A DNA stretch of 64,000 bases from Geosiphon pyriformis (Eukaryota > Glomeromycota > Glomeromycetes > Archaeosporales > Geosiphonaceae): NCBI GenBank assembly GCA_016748015.1, contig JAAOMT010000664.1, positions 428,786 through 492,785 on the forward strand, given 5' to 3'. The translations under genes and the position numbers were made by a program. Every line of letters begins with the position of its first letter. The first letter of the stretch is position 1. Shown piece by piece: positions 24,378 to 39,115 of this stretch. The notes under the pieces were generated by a model. That model saw only the letters and a program-made list of their open reading frames with translations. It had not been told where the DNA came from and made no database searches.

Positions 24378-24824
24378 AGCCAAGACAATTTACAAGTTAG
24401 TATTCCGTCAATAGCCATGATCAAGAGCTATTGTTTCAGTGTGGTTAAGTATTAATTACTATCAACATGAAGTGTTGATAGTGGCAGCAAGTTTGAGATA
24501 ACAAACAGTTATTTATTTGTGGTTTGGAAAGTTGTCTAGATGAAATCTAAACTGAGAGATCTGTCTTTTTTAGCTTCTAATCCTACTGCTATATATACAT
24601 AATTAAGATTCCTCAATTCCTCAATTCTTTACAACAGGAATCCTGCAATTTCTTTGAGAGGAATTCTAGAATTCTGGAATCCTGTGATTCCTTGTGAGAA
24701 TTCTGTAATTCCTAGAATCTTGCAATTCCTGAGAAAAATCTTGGAATTCCACATTTTACTATGTCTACTTCTGATTGGTTAATAACTATGCTAATATATA
24801 TTCCCTATATTTCTATGAGTAACA
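24311..24824 (-). repeat. Array B right LTR, partial
   Basis: About 514 bp of LTR after the gap. In plus direction: the AAATAAGCCAAG block, hairpin region, TATA-like stretch near 24590, GGAATTCC-type array, and the terminal ATGAGTAACA at 24815-24824. It is followed by the ATGT target duplication. Confidence 0.85.
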
Positions 24825-25990
24825 ATGTTGTGGTCCATTTTGAGAATTTGGTTGCTGCCACATTTGCTCTCAATCACTGGTTAGTTTTGGTGGGAAAAAA
24901 TAGTGTTCAAATTCTTCCTCTTGTGAATTAACAAAAAACAATTGTGTTTCATGATAAGTTTAAAGCCAAGTTGGTCAATCTTTCTTCTGGCTGTACTGTC
25001 TTTGAAATCAGTAATATGGTTTTTCAAGTTGGTGGTCAGACTTGTTTTATTTCTCAGTTTCCTGATTCTGGTTGTTGTTTTTACTTTGTTCTGGTTACAT
25101 TTGGCTCTTAAGCTGATTTGGACCTTGTTATTGTCAAAACTAGTACACTAAAAAAATGCTGCATTTGGTGGAAAACTCCTGGTTGTTGGTATTGTTTTTG
25201 GTGTTAAAAGATAGACCACTTGGTCATGAACTGTAAGATTGCTTCACTTTTCTTTTCTAAGACTTTTAAAATATTTAAACCGCATTTCATTGGTTCTTTG
25301 TCTTATGCAAAGACATTTATTCCCTCTGTTCTTTTTGAGTTTCCTCTTTTGGTGGCTTCTGCTTTTTCTGTAACTGTTGATGATTCTTTGGTGTTTTCTC
25401 GGTTGATGTCTCTGGAATTTAATTTGGCCAAGCTTTCTGTTTTGGTTGAATCTATTGTTAAGTCTGTTGGCTCTATGATCAAAATTTTTGAACAATTTAT
25501 TAATAGTGATCTTGTGTCTAGCAGTAAACTTGGAAATAAGATTAATGAGCTTATAGTGTATTTGGGTGTTTTTAGCAAATCTGTTGGTAAGTTGAAAAAA
25601 GAGGTAGTAGTATTGAAAACTAAATGTAACATAGGAAATGTTGATTTGTTTGATGATTCTGGTGCTTTAGTTGGAGTAAATGATGAGATGTTTGGTGAAT
25701 TAATGGTGCTCTGGGAATTTGAATCTCTTAAAATTAGGTTCTGTTCTATGAAAACAATTAAGTGATTTGTTGGATTGGTTCCTAGTAGTCTTATTTTGTT
25801 TGATATAATTCAAAAAATGTCTATTTTGGACAAGTTTTCTTGTAAGTTAGCAGTATAGTATAGCTTGAACTGGCTCAAGTAACTGGTTACATATAGAAAG
25901 TACATGAACCATATTTAGCCCTAGACCACTTAGTTTGGTCTTAATTTCTAGATTATGGTTGGGCCATACTTGTTAAATACATAAATAAAG
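24825..25990 (+). pseudogene. LINE2 ORF1 part 2 and LINE 3' tail
   Basis: ORF1 continues after array B: VVVHFENLVAATFALNHW, FHDKFKAKLVNLSSGCTVFE, a degenerate CCHC knuckle near 25180-25235 (the pattern C-x2-C-stop-K-I-D-H-x4-C survives; the Gly before His is Asp), then KPHFIGSLSYAK and a 181-codon open stretch 25220-25765 that looks helical, with LSVLVESIVKSVGSMIKIF. After a stop and about 100 bp the sequence goes straight into the LINE 3' tail (TACATATAGAAAGTACATGA, about 25885-25980) without any endonuclease or RT. The same ORF1-to-tail junction occurs in LINE3. Confidence 0.75.
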
Positions 25991-26022
25991 AAAAAAAAAA
26001 AAAAAGTGCAAATTGCTTTTTC

Positions 26023-26035
26023 TTATTATTATTAC

Positions 26036-26130
<95 letters not shown>
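26023..26130. repeat. TTA microsatellite after LINE2
   Basis: TTA/ATT run of roughly 35 units with one C interruption near 26035. It is preceded by GTGCAAATTGCTTTTTC, nearly the same sequence as before the run at 9891. Confidence 0.9.
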
Positions 26131-26133
<3 letters not shown>

Positions 26134-26367
26134 TATAATCATTTTTAAATTTAAATTAAATATTTTTTAAATAAAAAAACAAAAAAAATTATTAATTGTA
26201 TAATTTAAATTTATTTATTTAATAATAAAATTTAGTATTTAAATTGAAATTGAAAATCTTTAATTTTTGAGAATAATTAAAAATAGTTTTGCACATGATT
26301 GATTGTGATGTCAATATTATAAAACTCGGGATTAAAAGCACTTAGGTTTAGCTTCGCCTTTAATGAG
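26131..26367 (+). other. Upstream region of pfs2
   Basis: 237 bp of AT-rich sequence between the microsatellite and the pfs2 start codon. It should contain the promoter, but no motif stands out beyond general A/T tracts. Confidence 0.5.
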
Positions 26368-30409
<4,042 letters not shown>

Positions 30410-31611
30410 ATACAATATTTCACGTTAATCATGTAAATAGATGGGTTTTTTTATAGATATAAAGAATATAATCGAAATCATGATTAGGTTTTTACAGATA
30501 ATAGCTAGAGTACATAATTCGTAATTATTCAATAAATACCTTTCAAAGAATGAATTCGTATAAATGAAAAACAGAAATTGTATCCTTCCAAGTACTCTTT
30601 GGAAGTTCATTATGGCATCAAAGTTTCCTACTCTTTATAAATGGCTATGTCCAATATCTGAGATTAATGAAGCACAGTATATTTTATCCAGATGTATGTA
30701 TGTGTGTCTGATTTTATTATTGATTATTAAAGAATATTGTTACATTATATATATACTTTATGCTCGAAATAGTTATTATGTTGAACATTTATCTATATTT
30801 CGTGCGCGTATCGAAATCAATTCGAATTTTTGGGATTGCCAAAGTCTCTTTTTGCAAAGGGGTATGCGTGTATAAGTTTTTAGGGTATTTAGGTTCATGT
30901 AATTGTATTATAATATATGTTTTGTAGGTGCTATCTCTAAATGCAAATTTTTTGTAAAAATGTATGATTTTGAAATTCACTCCAAAGAAAAAAATGTAGA
31001 ATAAAAATGATTATGATGTATGTTTTGATAAAAATGATATTAAGGTTAATAAATAAATTATTTTCCTCTGATCAAAGGGAAAGTGCCGAAATATTCAATT
31101 AAACAGTGCATTGTGAAGCGATTCAAAAAAAAAAACAATAGTCTACAATCTGGGGTTATTGATGACGGCGTTATTGAAATACCAGCTCACAAAAACATTA
31201 CTAACCACATCGTTCTTCTCAAAATAAATATACATTAAGTTTGCTTCTACCAGCATCAATCTTGCTTCTCAATGTTCACCAGCATTTTATCGGCCAGGAT
31301 TTTAACCAAAACCGTTATCGAAGCTCAATCTTTCCCGAAGTTCTCAAAACCCAGTCTCCACGCTAACTCGATGATAAGGCCGAATATATTTCGAGATTCT
31401 TTGGAAAGATTGGGTCATCACCATTAAGTTTGGGTCATCCAGAATGTACGATTCAAATAGTGCAATAGGAAACAAGTAAGAAAAGAGTTTTGAGCATGAT
31501 CAAGTAGTTATCCGAAATTCTTGAGTGATAAATGATCATGTAGGAGTTTTTCGTTTTTCCTCAAATCAATATCGGGTAGAATATTCTTTAAATTCTCACA
31601 CTTGTTAGTTA
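30410..31611. other. Convergent intergenic region
   Basis: 1.2 kb between the stop codons of pfs2 (plus) and the 1843-residue gene (minus). AT-rich, with AATAAATAC near 30530 and AATAAATAAATTA near 31049 as possible polyadenylation signals. No convincing gene is seen. Confidence 0.6.
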
Positions 31612-34600
31612 TTAATCATCAGAAGAAATTTTTTCTTTGTCATCCACTCCCAAAGCTCTCATAACTTGTTCCAATTTCTCTTCGACGCTCATTCCAGCAA
31701 CGTTGGCGTTTCCAGCCGCTCCTAAATCACGCCCATATATATAACCACCCACGTTCCGTCCTAGGTCAACATTACCCAATCCTTTGGTCATTTCCTCCAA
31801 TAGCCGAGGTAATGCCACATCCTTTGCAATATAAACACTTGTTCTTGGTATAATGTTTGTTCCATCTTCGTATGAGGAAGTGGAGCCTGCCGAGCTTGTC
31901 CAATCTTGATGCAAAGTTCGATTAGGACTTCTGAAAAAAGTTTGAGTTGGTTGCACCCCAGGTACATGTAAAGGAGCTGAATAATTCTGAGAATAATCAG
32001 AAGGACTTATTCTTGAGTTTAACCTCTTCAAGTCTTCCTCCGTTTCGTCATCATCATCACTTGCGCCAAGTTCTTTCGCCCACATTTGAGAGTCGCTATA
32101 TTCTTCCTCATCACCAGCATTATAAAAATAGCTATATCGATCGGTCATATCCTCACCACGAAGACCATTTACGACTTGCCAAATTAGAGATCCATCATCA
32201 AGTTCAAGAAGTTCAACATGTTGCTCTTGCTCCAGTTTTTCCAAAGCTTCACCCTCAACTCGTAGTGGTCCCTTGGTTTCATTTATTAACGATTTTGGTC
32301 GTTCCAAATTATTATTCGATTTCGTAACCTGATCCACATCAACGCTTTCTATTGATTGTCTTTGTGTTTTAACTTCACTTTGCTCTGGTGCCTCTTCTTC
32401 GTCATCAGCGCCTTCTTGATCCGAATAATCATAATAATCATATAAACTATCTCCATACGTACTGTGAACACTTTTGCCTCCCATTGATTTTCGTTTACGA
32501 CTTCCTGTAGATATCGTGGAAGCCATACTAGCCTTGCTGCTACGTTTTGTGGTCATAGGTGTTTTCAAAAAAAGAAAACTATCATGCTTCGTGGGAATAG
32601 GTGGTATTGGAATACCATAAGGAAGTTCCATGACACTTTTACGAGTTCCAGGGGAGGGCACAGGAGTTGGAGGACGATTAATAATTGAAGATTTTTTGGG
32701 TGGGACCGCCAAAAATTTTGTGCTAGAACCAGAACTCACGCCATTGCCGTGATCCTCATTTTCATCTTCATTATCACTATCCGATTTGGACGATTCTGAT
32801 TTCCTATCGCTGCTTTCACTCATCAAGTCTTGATTACTAATCTTTTCTAGGATATCAGTGATATCTCTTTCAGATTTTGAACCTTTCTCTTCTGATACAT
32901 CATCATCATCGTCTTTGGCCAAATACCATTTTCTTCCATCCGAGCCAACATGTATTCCACCATCAATATTAATTTTTTTCTTTCTCAAAGAAGGTTGTCG
33001 ACTTGCCCTATGGGCCAAGTTAATTGTCGATGGTAATTGTTTTGTTGTTGAAGCAACGCGATTTTCAGGAGGATTAGCCTGATTGACTGTTTCTATCTCA
33101 GTAGGCTCATCTGGTAAAGGTGGTAAGAAGGGTTTTGTGATTATAATTGTCCGACGAACCACCTTGTTTCTCAGTTTTTTGGGAGTTTTCTCGGGTTCTC
33201 CAATTTTCGTGGGAACTTTTAACAAATTAAGATCACTGCCACCACTGCTACGCTGATTGCTCGAATTAGTACTGTTACTAGTCCTTTTTTGTTTATTTTT
33301 GCTAAGCCTTTTGCTGCCACCACCACTCATACGAATGCTCCCATTATTGAACAAAGATAAAAGGCGAATAGAGGTTCGAGATCCTCTCGATTCTTTTGAT
33401 TGATGTTTATCCTCAACATCCGAATTATTGACATTCTTACAACCTTTCACAGAATGATGTCGTCGGAAAAATGATTCCTGCTGCTGTTTTGGTTGATTTT
33501 CAGGTTTTTGTTGGACGATGGAAGAATTTTTTTGTTGGGATGAACCACGAAGTGGATTACGTGGCAGAATCGGTGGTGGGGAATTTCGTCCTTCAGGTGT
33601 ATCACTATAAAGTGATACTGGACTACTGGGACTGCATGGTGATGAAGGACTAGCAAGAGAATCGGTTCCAAACGTATCACGCTTATTATGTGGCCAAGAT
33701 TGCTCGTTGATTATAATAGGCGTTGATTGGAGAGCTGCTGCTCTTGATGGAATTTCCAGACTGAGCCTTGGTGGTGTTGGGGGGGATGATGAAGTAAGTT
33801 TTCCTGATTTATTTGTTTCACTTCCCGACATTCTTTCTTCCTTTGCTGAAAATTCTTCTTCGCCAAAAGAATTGTAATTAAGATTTTTGTTTTCAACACC
33901 AGAACAAGTTGAAGAATCTCTCGAGTTTTCAGATTGAGAAGATGTGCGTGATTTCTGTTCTTTTTTTACACTCGAGTACTTTGTAACCATTTCTGCATGC
34001 CGCTTGATACCATCAATATCATATAAGGGAGCCAGACGGTCAGAAGAGTCGCTTTTTTTCAGAACCTTTTTAAGAGAAAGATCGGAATCGCTGACGACCC
34101 ATCTGTTATTGTAAAGCGTTGGAGGATTATTTTCTGATTCATTGATCTCGGTAAGTGTAGGATCAAATTGTTTTTCACTTTGATCATTGGAATCTTTGTT
34201 CTTTTCAGAGATAAGAATCACAGGTTTATTAGTATTTACAATGTAAGTGAGATTATTGAAGGTTTCTTGTCGTGTATTATGATAGTCATTCAGTCCCTTT
34301 TCTCGTATACTCTGGGCTCTTCTCGAGTTAGGATCCTTATTTTTGCTTGGAGTTATATATCGATGTCGTAAATTATCATCCGATATAAACTTCTTGGGTA
34401 AATTTTCGTGAGAAGAATGAGGTGACAACGTATCCAGTACAGTGGGTTTTGGTTTTTTGGGTGATTTGGTTGCCTCACCATCAGTGGTAAAAACATCCTT
34501 GAGCTTTTTTGAAAATTTACCAATACTTGATTCACTATCTCTGAGTGAGAATTTCCGACGAAAAGAATAATTCGACCCATGAGAGTAATGGTCATCCTCA

Positions 34601-36010
34601 CGATCAAGACGAACAATTGGAATAGTTTTGACATTTGATGAACTAGATATGAGATGAGGAGTGGATATGTCTTTAATGGCAATATGCTTTTTTGATTTGC
34701 GTAAGGGTGGTTTTTCAAATCGAGGAACTGACAAAGGATTCGTTATTTCTTCGTTTCCAGAATTGAGCGTTCTTCTCATTACCATCACTTGATGAGCAAT
34801 ATCCGCTTGACCTGAGGCTATAAGTATCTCGGTAAGAGACTTTTCAGGGGGTAACGGTTTTTTTGGTGGTGATTTATTAGGTCGATTAGAACGTTGAGTA
34901 GCAGATTTTGTTATTAGAGGTGGAGAAGAAGAGATAGGACCCTTTAAAATTAAATTATCTTGTCCTATTTCAACTTTTTCTTCCCCTTTATAATTCTCTT
35001 GATTGTTTTCCCTCTCTTGTTGGTCCTTATAATAATGGTCATGATCACCATTATCATTCTCATTATCTTCTTCTTGTTCACCATCATAATCCACTTCCAC
35101 TTCCTCTTCTTCATATGGAACAGAAATAATTTTTTTTGATGGGACATTATAAGAAGAAACTAAATTTTGAGATGGTTTTTTTGAAAGAGCAGGAGGAAGT
35201 TCTCGTATACGTTGTAAAGATTTTGCAATTGATGATCCTGTCGAAGAACGATCACCAGAGAAATTAGGATTTATCCCTCCCATCAATAAAGAGCTGGATT
35301 GATCGCTAAAGGAAAGTTGTCTTGAAGGATATTGATCATGTGAAATATCTATTGGTGATGGATAAGGTATTTGATCAAGTGAATTGAGATCCCATTCATG
35401 ATCTTTTAGATTAGAAGGTAAATTATTATCAAAATTTGAGATATATGAAGCAAGATCATCTTCATAAGAATAAGCCTGAGGGTTGGAAGGAGATTTTGTG
35501 GAGTTCAGGGAAGAATATTTAAGATCATTTTTAGATGGAATAGCATAAGATTGAGATTTTCCTGAAGCTATGGATTGTCGTAAAGATAATGAGAAAAGAC
35601 CTTGAGAAAGTTTATCAAGTGGTGAAAGAGGTAATGGTGAGGTGACTATTACTTCTGATACAGGAGACATTTTCGGAGATGAAGAAAAAGGTGATTTCGT
35701 TTGACCAAATGTTTGTTGTGTTGAATACAATATATCATTTTCTGTCAAAGAAGATCTTTTAAAGGAAGAAGAACGATTTGGTATGGGAATACTTCGAGAT
35801 TTAGGAGCAGTGATAGTACTTGGTAATTTGATCGGAAGAGGAGTATTTTTTATATCCAAAGAATCACCAGGAAGTTTAGAAATAGATGATTTTCTTGTTT
35901 TAGGTGGAGATGGGCGATCTTTTGCTAGATTTCCCAATAAGCCCGATTGTCTTTTTCTTACTCCCAGATCTATTGTAATATTATTACCATTGATACTATT
36001 ATTATTATTT

Positions 36011-36048
<38 letters not shown>

Positions 36049-36055
36049 ATCATTA

Positions 36056-36119
<64 letters not shown>

Positions 36120-37143
36120 CTCTTTTGATTATAGAGTTATTTAAAAGTTCAGTTTGAGTCATTAAATTTTTTCTAGGTATTGTTTTTATTGTGTCTAAAG
36201 AAGTTGAATCATTTTCAGAAATATTAGCCAGAGTCTCAAGTTGATCTTCAATAATCTCATTCGAATTGTTGAAATTTTCAAATATTTTTGCTTGTTGTTG
36301 ATTTTGTCGACTATTTATCGAAGATATTTGTCCAATAAATCCTGAACTAGAATTCGAATAATTTTGTCGAGAATGTGAAATATCATTATTCAAAATTGAA
36401 GAAGATATTGATGTTGTAACAGAAGATGGTGGGGTTGATGATCCTATAGAAGAGATTGAGGTCCTATCATCTTCATACTTGTAGTCAACTGTGTTACTTA
36501 AAAGTGATCTTGACTTTGATGAAGACGAGTTAAAAGAGTTAGTATTACTTTCATGATTCAATGATTTTACATTAATTTCCTTTTCCCATGCTTTTCTTGT
36601 TGAAGATTTGTTCAGGGGGGATGTAAGGGGGTGTGGTAGTGTTGTTGTTGTTGTTGTTGGTGGTGGTGGTGAATTTGATAAAATGTTTTCAGAATTTGAT
36701 GACACCTGAAACTCTGTTTCCATTTTTGTTTTTTCAAGATTAAGTTGTTTCCCGAGAGCCGAAGGAATAGTAGAGGAGGTTTTAAAATCTTTGTTTGACG
36801 GTTTTGTCGTTATGTTGAAAGACTCATGAACGGGCGAACTTCCGGAATGACTTTTTGAAATTTTTGTAACATTAAGTGTGGTGTCAGCAGGGGAAATAGA
36901 GGTAGAAGTAGAACTTGAAAGAGGTAAGTCTCCTCGTCTCAATACACTAAAGCGTTTTGTTAAAGTAGGTAGTATAAGAGAAGTTCGGAAATCAGAAGAG
37001 GGAGGGAGATTTGAAAACTCATTTGAATCCGAATTTGGGATCCCGGTCGTATTATCAAAAATGTTAATATTAGAATCGACTTTTTCGTTGGGTTGTAGTT
37101 GAGTAGATTTTTTTAAATCTTGCTTCTTTCGAAACCTATGCAT
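31612..37143 (-). CDS. Large disordered Ser/Asn/Pro-rich protein, 1843 residues, intronless
   Basis: A single uninterrupted frame from ATG at 37143 to stop at 31612. Most of it looks disordered: Ser/Asn/Thr/Pro runs, a poly-Asn tract of about 40 residues (36000-36119), acidic runs (near residues 680-700 and 1440) and many basic-Pro patches such as PPKKPLPP that could bind SH3 domains. More ordered pieces are KSLTEILIASGQADIAHQVM (about residue 765), GIHVGSDGRKWYLAKDDDDD (about 1390) and the C-terminal 200 residues with DDGSLIWQVVNGLRGED and SVYIAKDVALPRLLEEMTKG. The basic N-terminus, phospho-site-rich Ser clusters and Pro motifs resemble fungal polarity or cytoskeletal scaffolds, but I do not recognise the family. 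Lack of stops over 5.5 kb shows selection. Confidence 0.85.
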
Positions 37144-38082
37144 GGTTTATAAAAAGATTTTTATACTTCTCCCTATCTGTTTGTCTTCTTTTAGTTTAAT
37201 GTAGAGAAAGAGGAAAATAGTTTGGTTAAAAATTTATTGGGAGTCTTGAATTCTTAAATAGGATTATTTCTAAGAGTAAAATAATTTGAATTTTGATAAG
37301 TTTTATTAGGCGAATAAATGGATAAGTAGTTATTAAGACACCACAAATAATAATAAGAGAACGACAAAAAAGGTCAGCAACCCATTAGGGTTATGAAGGA
37401 AAAAATAAATTTCGTTCTTTTTAGTGAGAAAATTCGTGCCCGATTGATTGATAAGGAAAAGAAAAATTAAAAGAAAGACGGAAGGGGTAGGGGAAAGAGA
37501 GTTAAAGTTGTTAAAAAAAAAGAATGGTATAGTTTGAGAGTGTTTTAATACGTACAAGTAAACACGACGATGCACAAACTTGTTTCTCAGCAAAAAGAAG
37601 TTTTTTTATTTAGTATATAATACCGAGGATAAATTTTCCGATTTCTATATTTGGAATTTTTGATAAGGTTTTTTTTAAATAAACTGCAAAAACTAAATTC
37701 AATCCCTTTTTAGTTAACGGACTTGAAATTATTGATGATGATAATGATTATTATTATTATTATTAGTCATACGCGGGCAAAAGTTCCAAGTACATGTAAT
37801 ATTATCCCGAATAATATTAAAAGATCATATTTTTGAAATTGGACCAATGTTAAAAGAACTGGCAAAGAGCAAAAATTTCAAGGGTAGCATGTTTTGTATT
37901 TCTTCCTAATACACCGCATATTTAGGCTTTATAGCTCGGAAATATGTATCACTATTATATGGGGCGTGCTGCAACAAAACCAGTGAACATATGACGTCAC
38001 CCACTCATCTTTTTTTTTCAGCACTAAAAATACGATCAATACCGTTATTGTCATAGTTATTAATGAAGTCGGAATCAATCAC
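37144..38082. other. Upstream region of the 1843-residue gene
   Basis: About 940 bp, AT-rich, probably promoter and 5' UTR on the minus strand. It has a TTA run at 37746-37765 and CT-rich stretches (minus strand) near 37180. No gene is seen; a possible 86-codon frame at 37333-37593 has no convincing features. Confidence 0.5.
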
Positions 38083-38415
38083 ATTAGTAATATTTGACTT
38101 GAATTTCTTTCTCTAATTGTTGCTTAGTTTGCGCTAATTCTTCTTTCAACTGGTTTAATTTTTTGGTTTTTGTTCTTTTTCCCTCACATCTTCGTGTAGC
38201 CCTCTGGATCACGAAGCTTTTCGGCAATCCGTTCGTTTTCCATAGTACCTACTGGTTGATTGTTTAAGATAGGTTTACCTTCATTTGGTAATCATCATCT
38301 TTCCACATTATATTTAGGAAAGAAGTAAAACATAGATCACGTTCTTTGCTTGATGGAGTTTCTCCCTTTTCTTGACCTACAAGTTTGCCTGCCTGCCCAT
38401 AAAAAAGTTATGACA
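38083..38415 (-). pseudogene. Unknown reading frame with C-terminal coiled coil, downstream of the HIT-like gene
   Basis: Coding-like sequence spread over three frames: YGQAGKLVGQEKGETPSSKE and FLNIMWKDDDYQMK (38400-38290), then GKPILNNQPVGTMENERIAE and KLRDPEGYTKM (about 38285-38190), then LNQLKEELAQTKQQLEKEIQ up to a TAA near 38090. The changes of frame could each be a single-base indel. A TGA at 38184-38186 follows EGYTKM and could be read as Trp. No start codon is clear. The C-terminus is a typical coiled coil. Family not recognised. It follows the HIT-like gene in the same direction. Confidence 0.45.
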
Positions 38416-38422
38416 ATTTATT

Positions 38423-39040
38423 TTAGTTTCATATTTTTCCATTAACTCTGATGATTTCGCCTATTTGTGATCATGTTTCTTGGTCTATATTGCTGATTTC
38501 AGGGGACAAGTGTGATTTTGTTAGAATAGTTGCAAAACCAGGTAATTTATCGTTACGTAATTTAGCAAATACCTTGCTTCGTTCAGCAATAATATTGTCA
38601 TTATTCGGTGAAAGAGCCTCGTTAATTTCTTTTTCTTGTTTAGGAGTTGCTGCTTGGTAATGTTCTTTAATTCCTGTGCTTCCTTTGTTTATCACATCAT
38701 ACTTAGGGACAACTCGCATGTAAAAATGTTGCGGCATATTTTGTCCAAGTTCAGTAGGAATATTGAGTCGATACCCGACTGGATTGTATACTCGTTCTAT
38801 TTTGGCAATACTATCCTTCAAGACTGGTAAGATATCGTTTCATTCTTGAGGAGTCATTTCTCTCAAATCCTTCGCATGGCGCTTAGTCATGATGACCGTG
38901 TGAGCTTTGGAATTAGGTCTTGGGTTAACCCAAGAATAAACAGTTCCAAAATCAGATAGCCAACTTTTAAGTTGCCCTTTTTGCAAAGGTCCGCAGGCTT
39001 TTTTGCATGTCATGCATTCTTTCTTTTTTTCTTCGGACAT
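38423..39040 (-). CDS. HIT-like protein with three in-frame TGA codons (reads through if TGA = Trp)
   Basis: From ATG at 39040 to TAA at 38423-38425 the frame is intact over 205 codons if TGA is read as Trp; TGA occurs at 38840-38842 (PQE-TGA-NDI), 38471-38473 (QET-TGA-SQI) and 38429-38431. With the standard code it is three pieces. The N-terminus has C-x2-C (KECMTCKK), then VYSWVNPRPNSKAHTVIMTK, PVGYRLNIPTELGQNMPQHF and YMRVVP. This order fits HIT nucleotide hydrolases (N-terminal CxxC, the HxHxH site before VVP), but only the first His of the triad is kept (H-F-Y-M-R), so activity is doubtful. The C-terminal 80 residues are unlike HIT proteins. Two other Trp codons are TGG. It lies 75 bp after the DUF7869-like frame, same direction, no introns. 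Confidence 0.6.
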
Positions 39041-39115
39041 AATAAATAAATTTTTATGTTTTCCTAAACAATTATTAAATCAAAATTGTCCTATCGTTTG
39101 TCGTAATCATTTTAC

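Larger units (their letters stand above)
11146..24824 (-). mobile_element. Gypsy array B: LTR-internal-LTR-internal-(gap)-LTR, inserted in LINE2
   Basis: A minus-strand array of the gypsy family: LTR 11146-12016, one full internal region 12017-20495, shared LTR 20496-21369, a second internal region from its 3' end up to RT (21370-24290), a 20-N gap, and a partial LTR 24311-24824. A perfect 4-bp duplication ATGT flanks the whole block (11142-11145 and 24825-24828), so it entered as one event or grew from one by LTR recombination. Removing it restores the LINE2 frame. The missing gag-to-dUTPase half of copy 2 should lie in the gap. Both copies carry many stops. Confidence 0.85.

Noticed and set aside
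30564-30875. 103-codon frame downstream of pfs2
   Set aside because: Ordinary AT-rich 3' region; no conserved block or coding bias seen.
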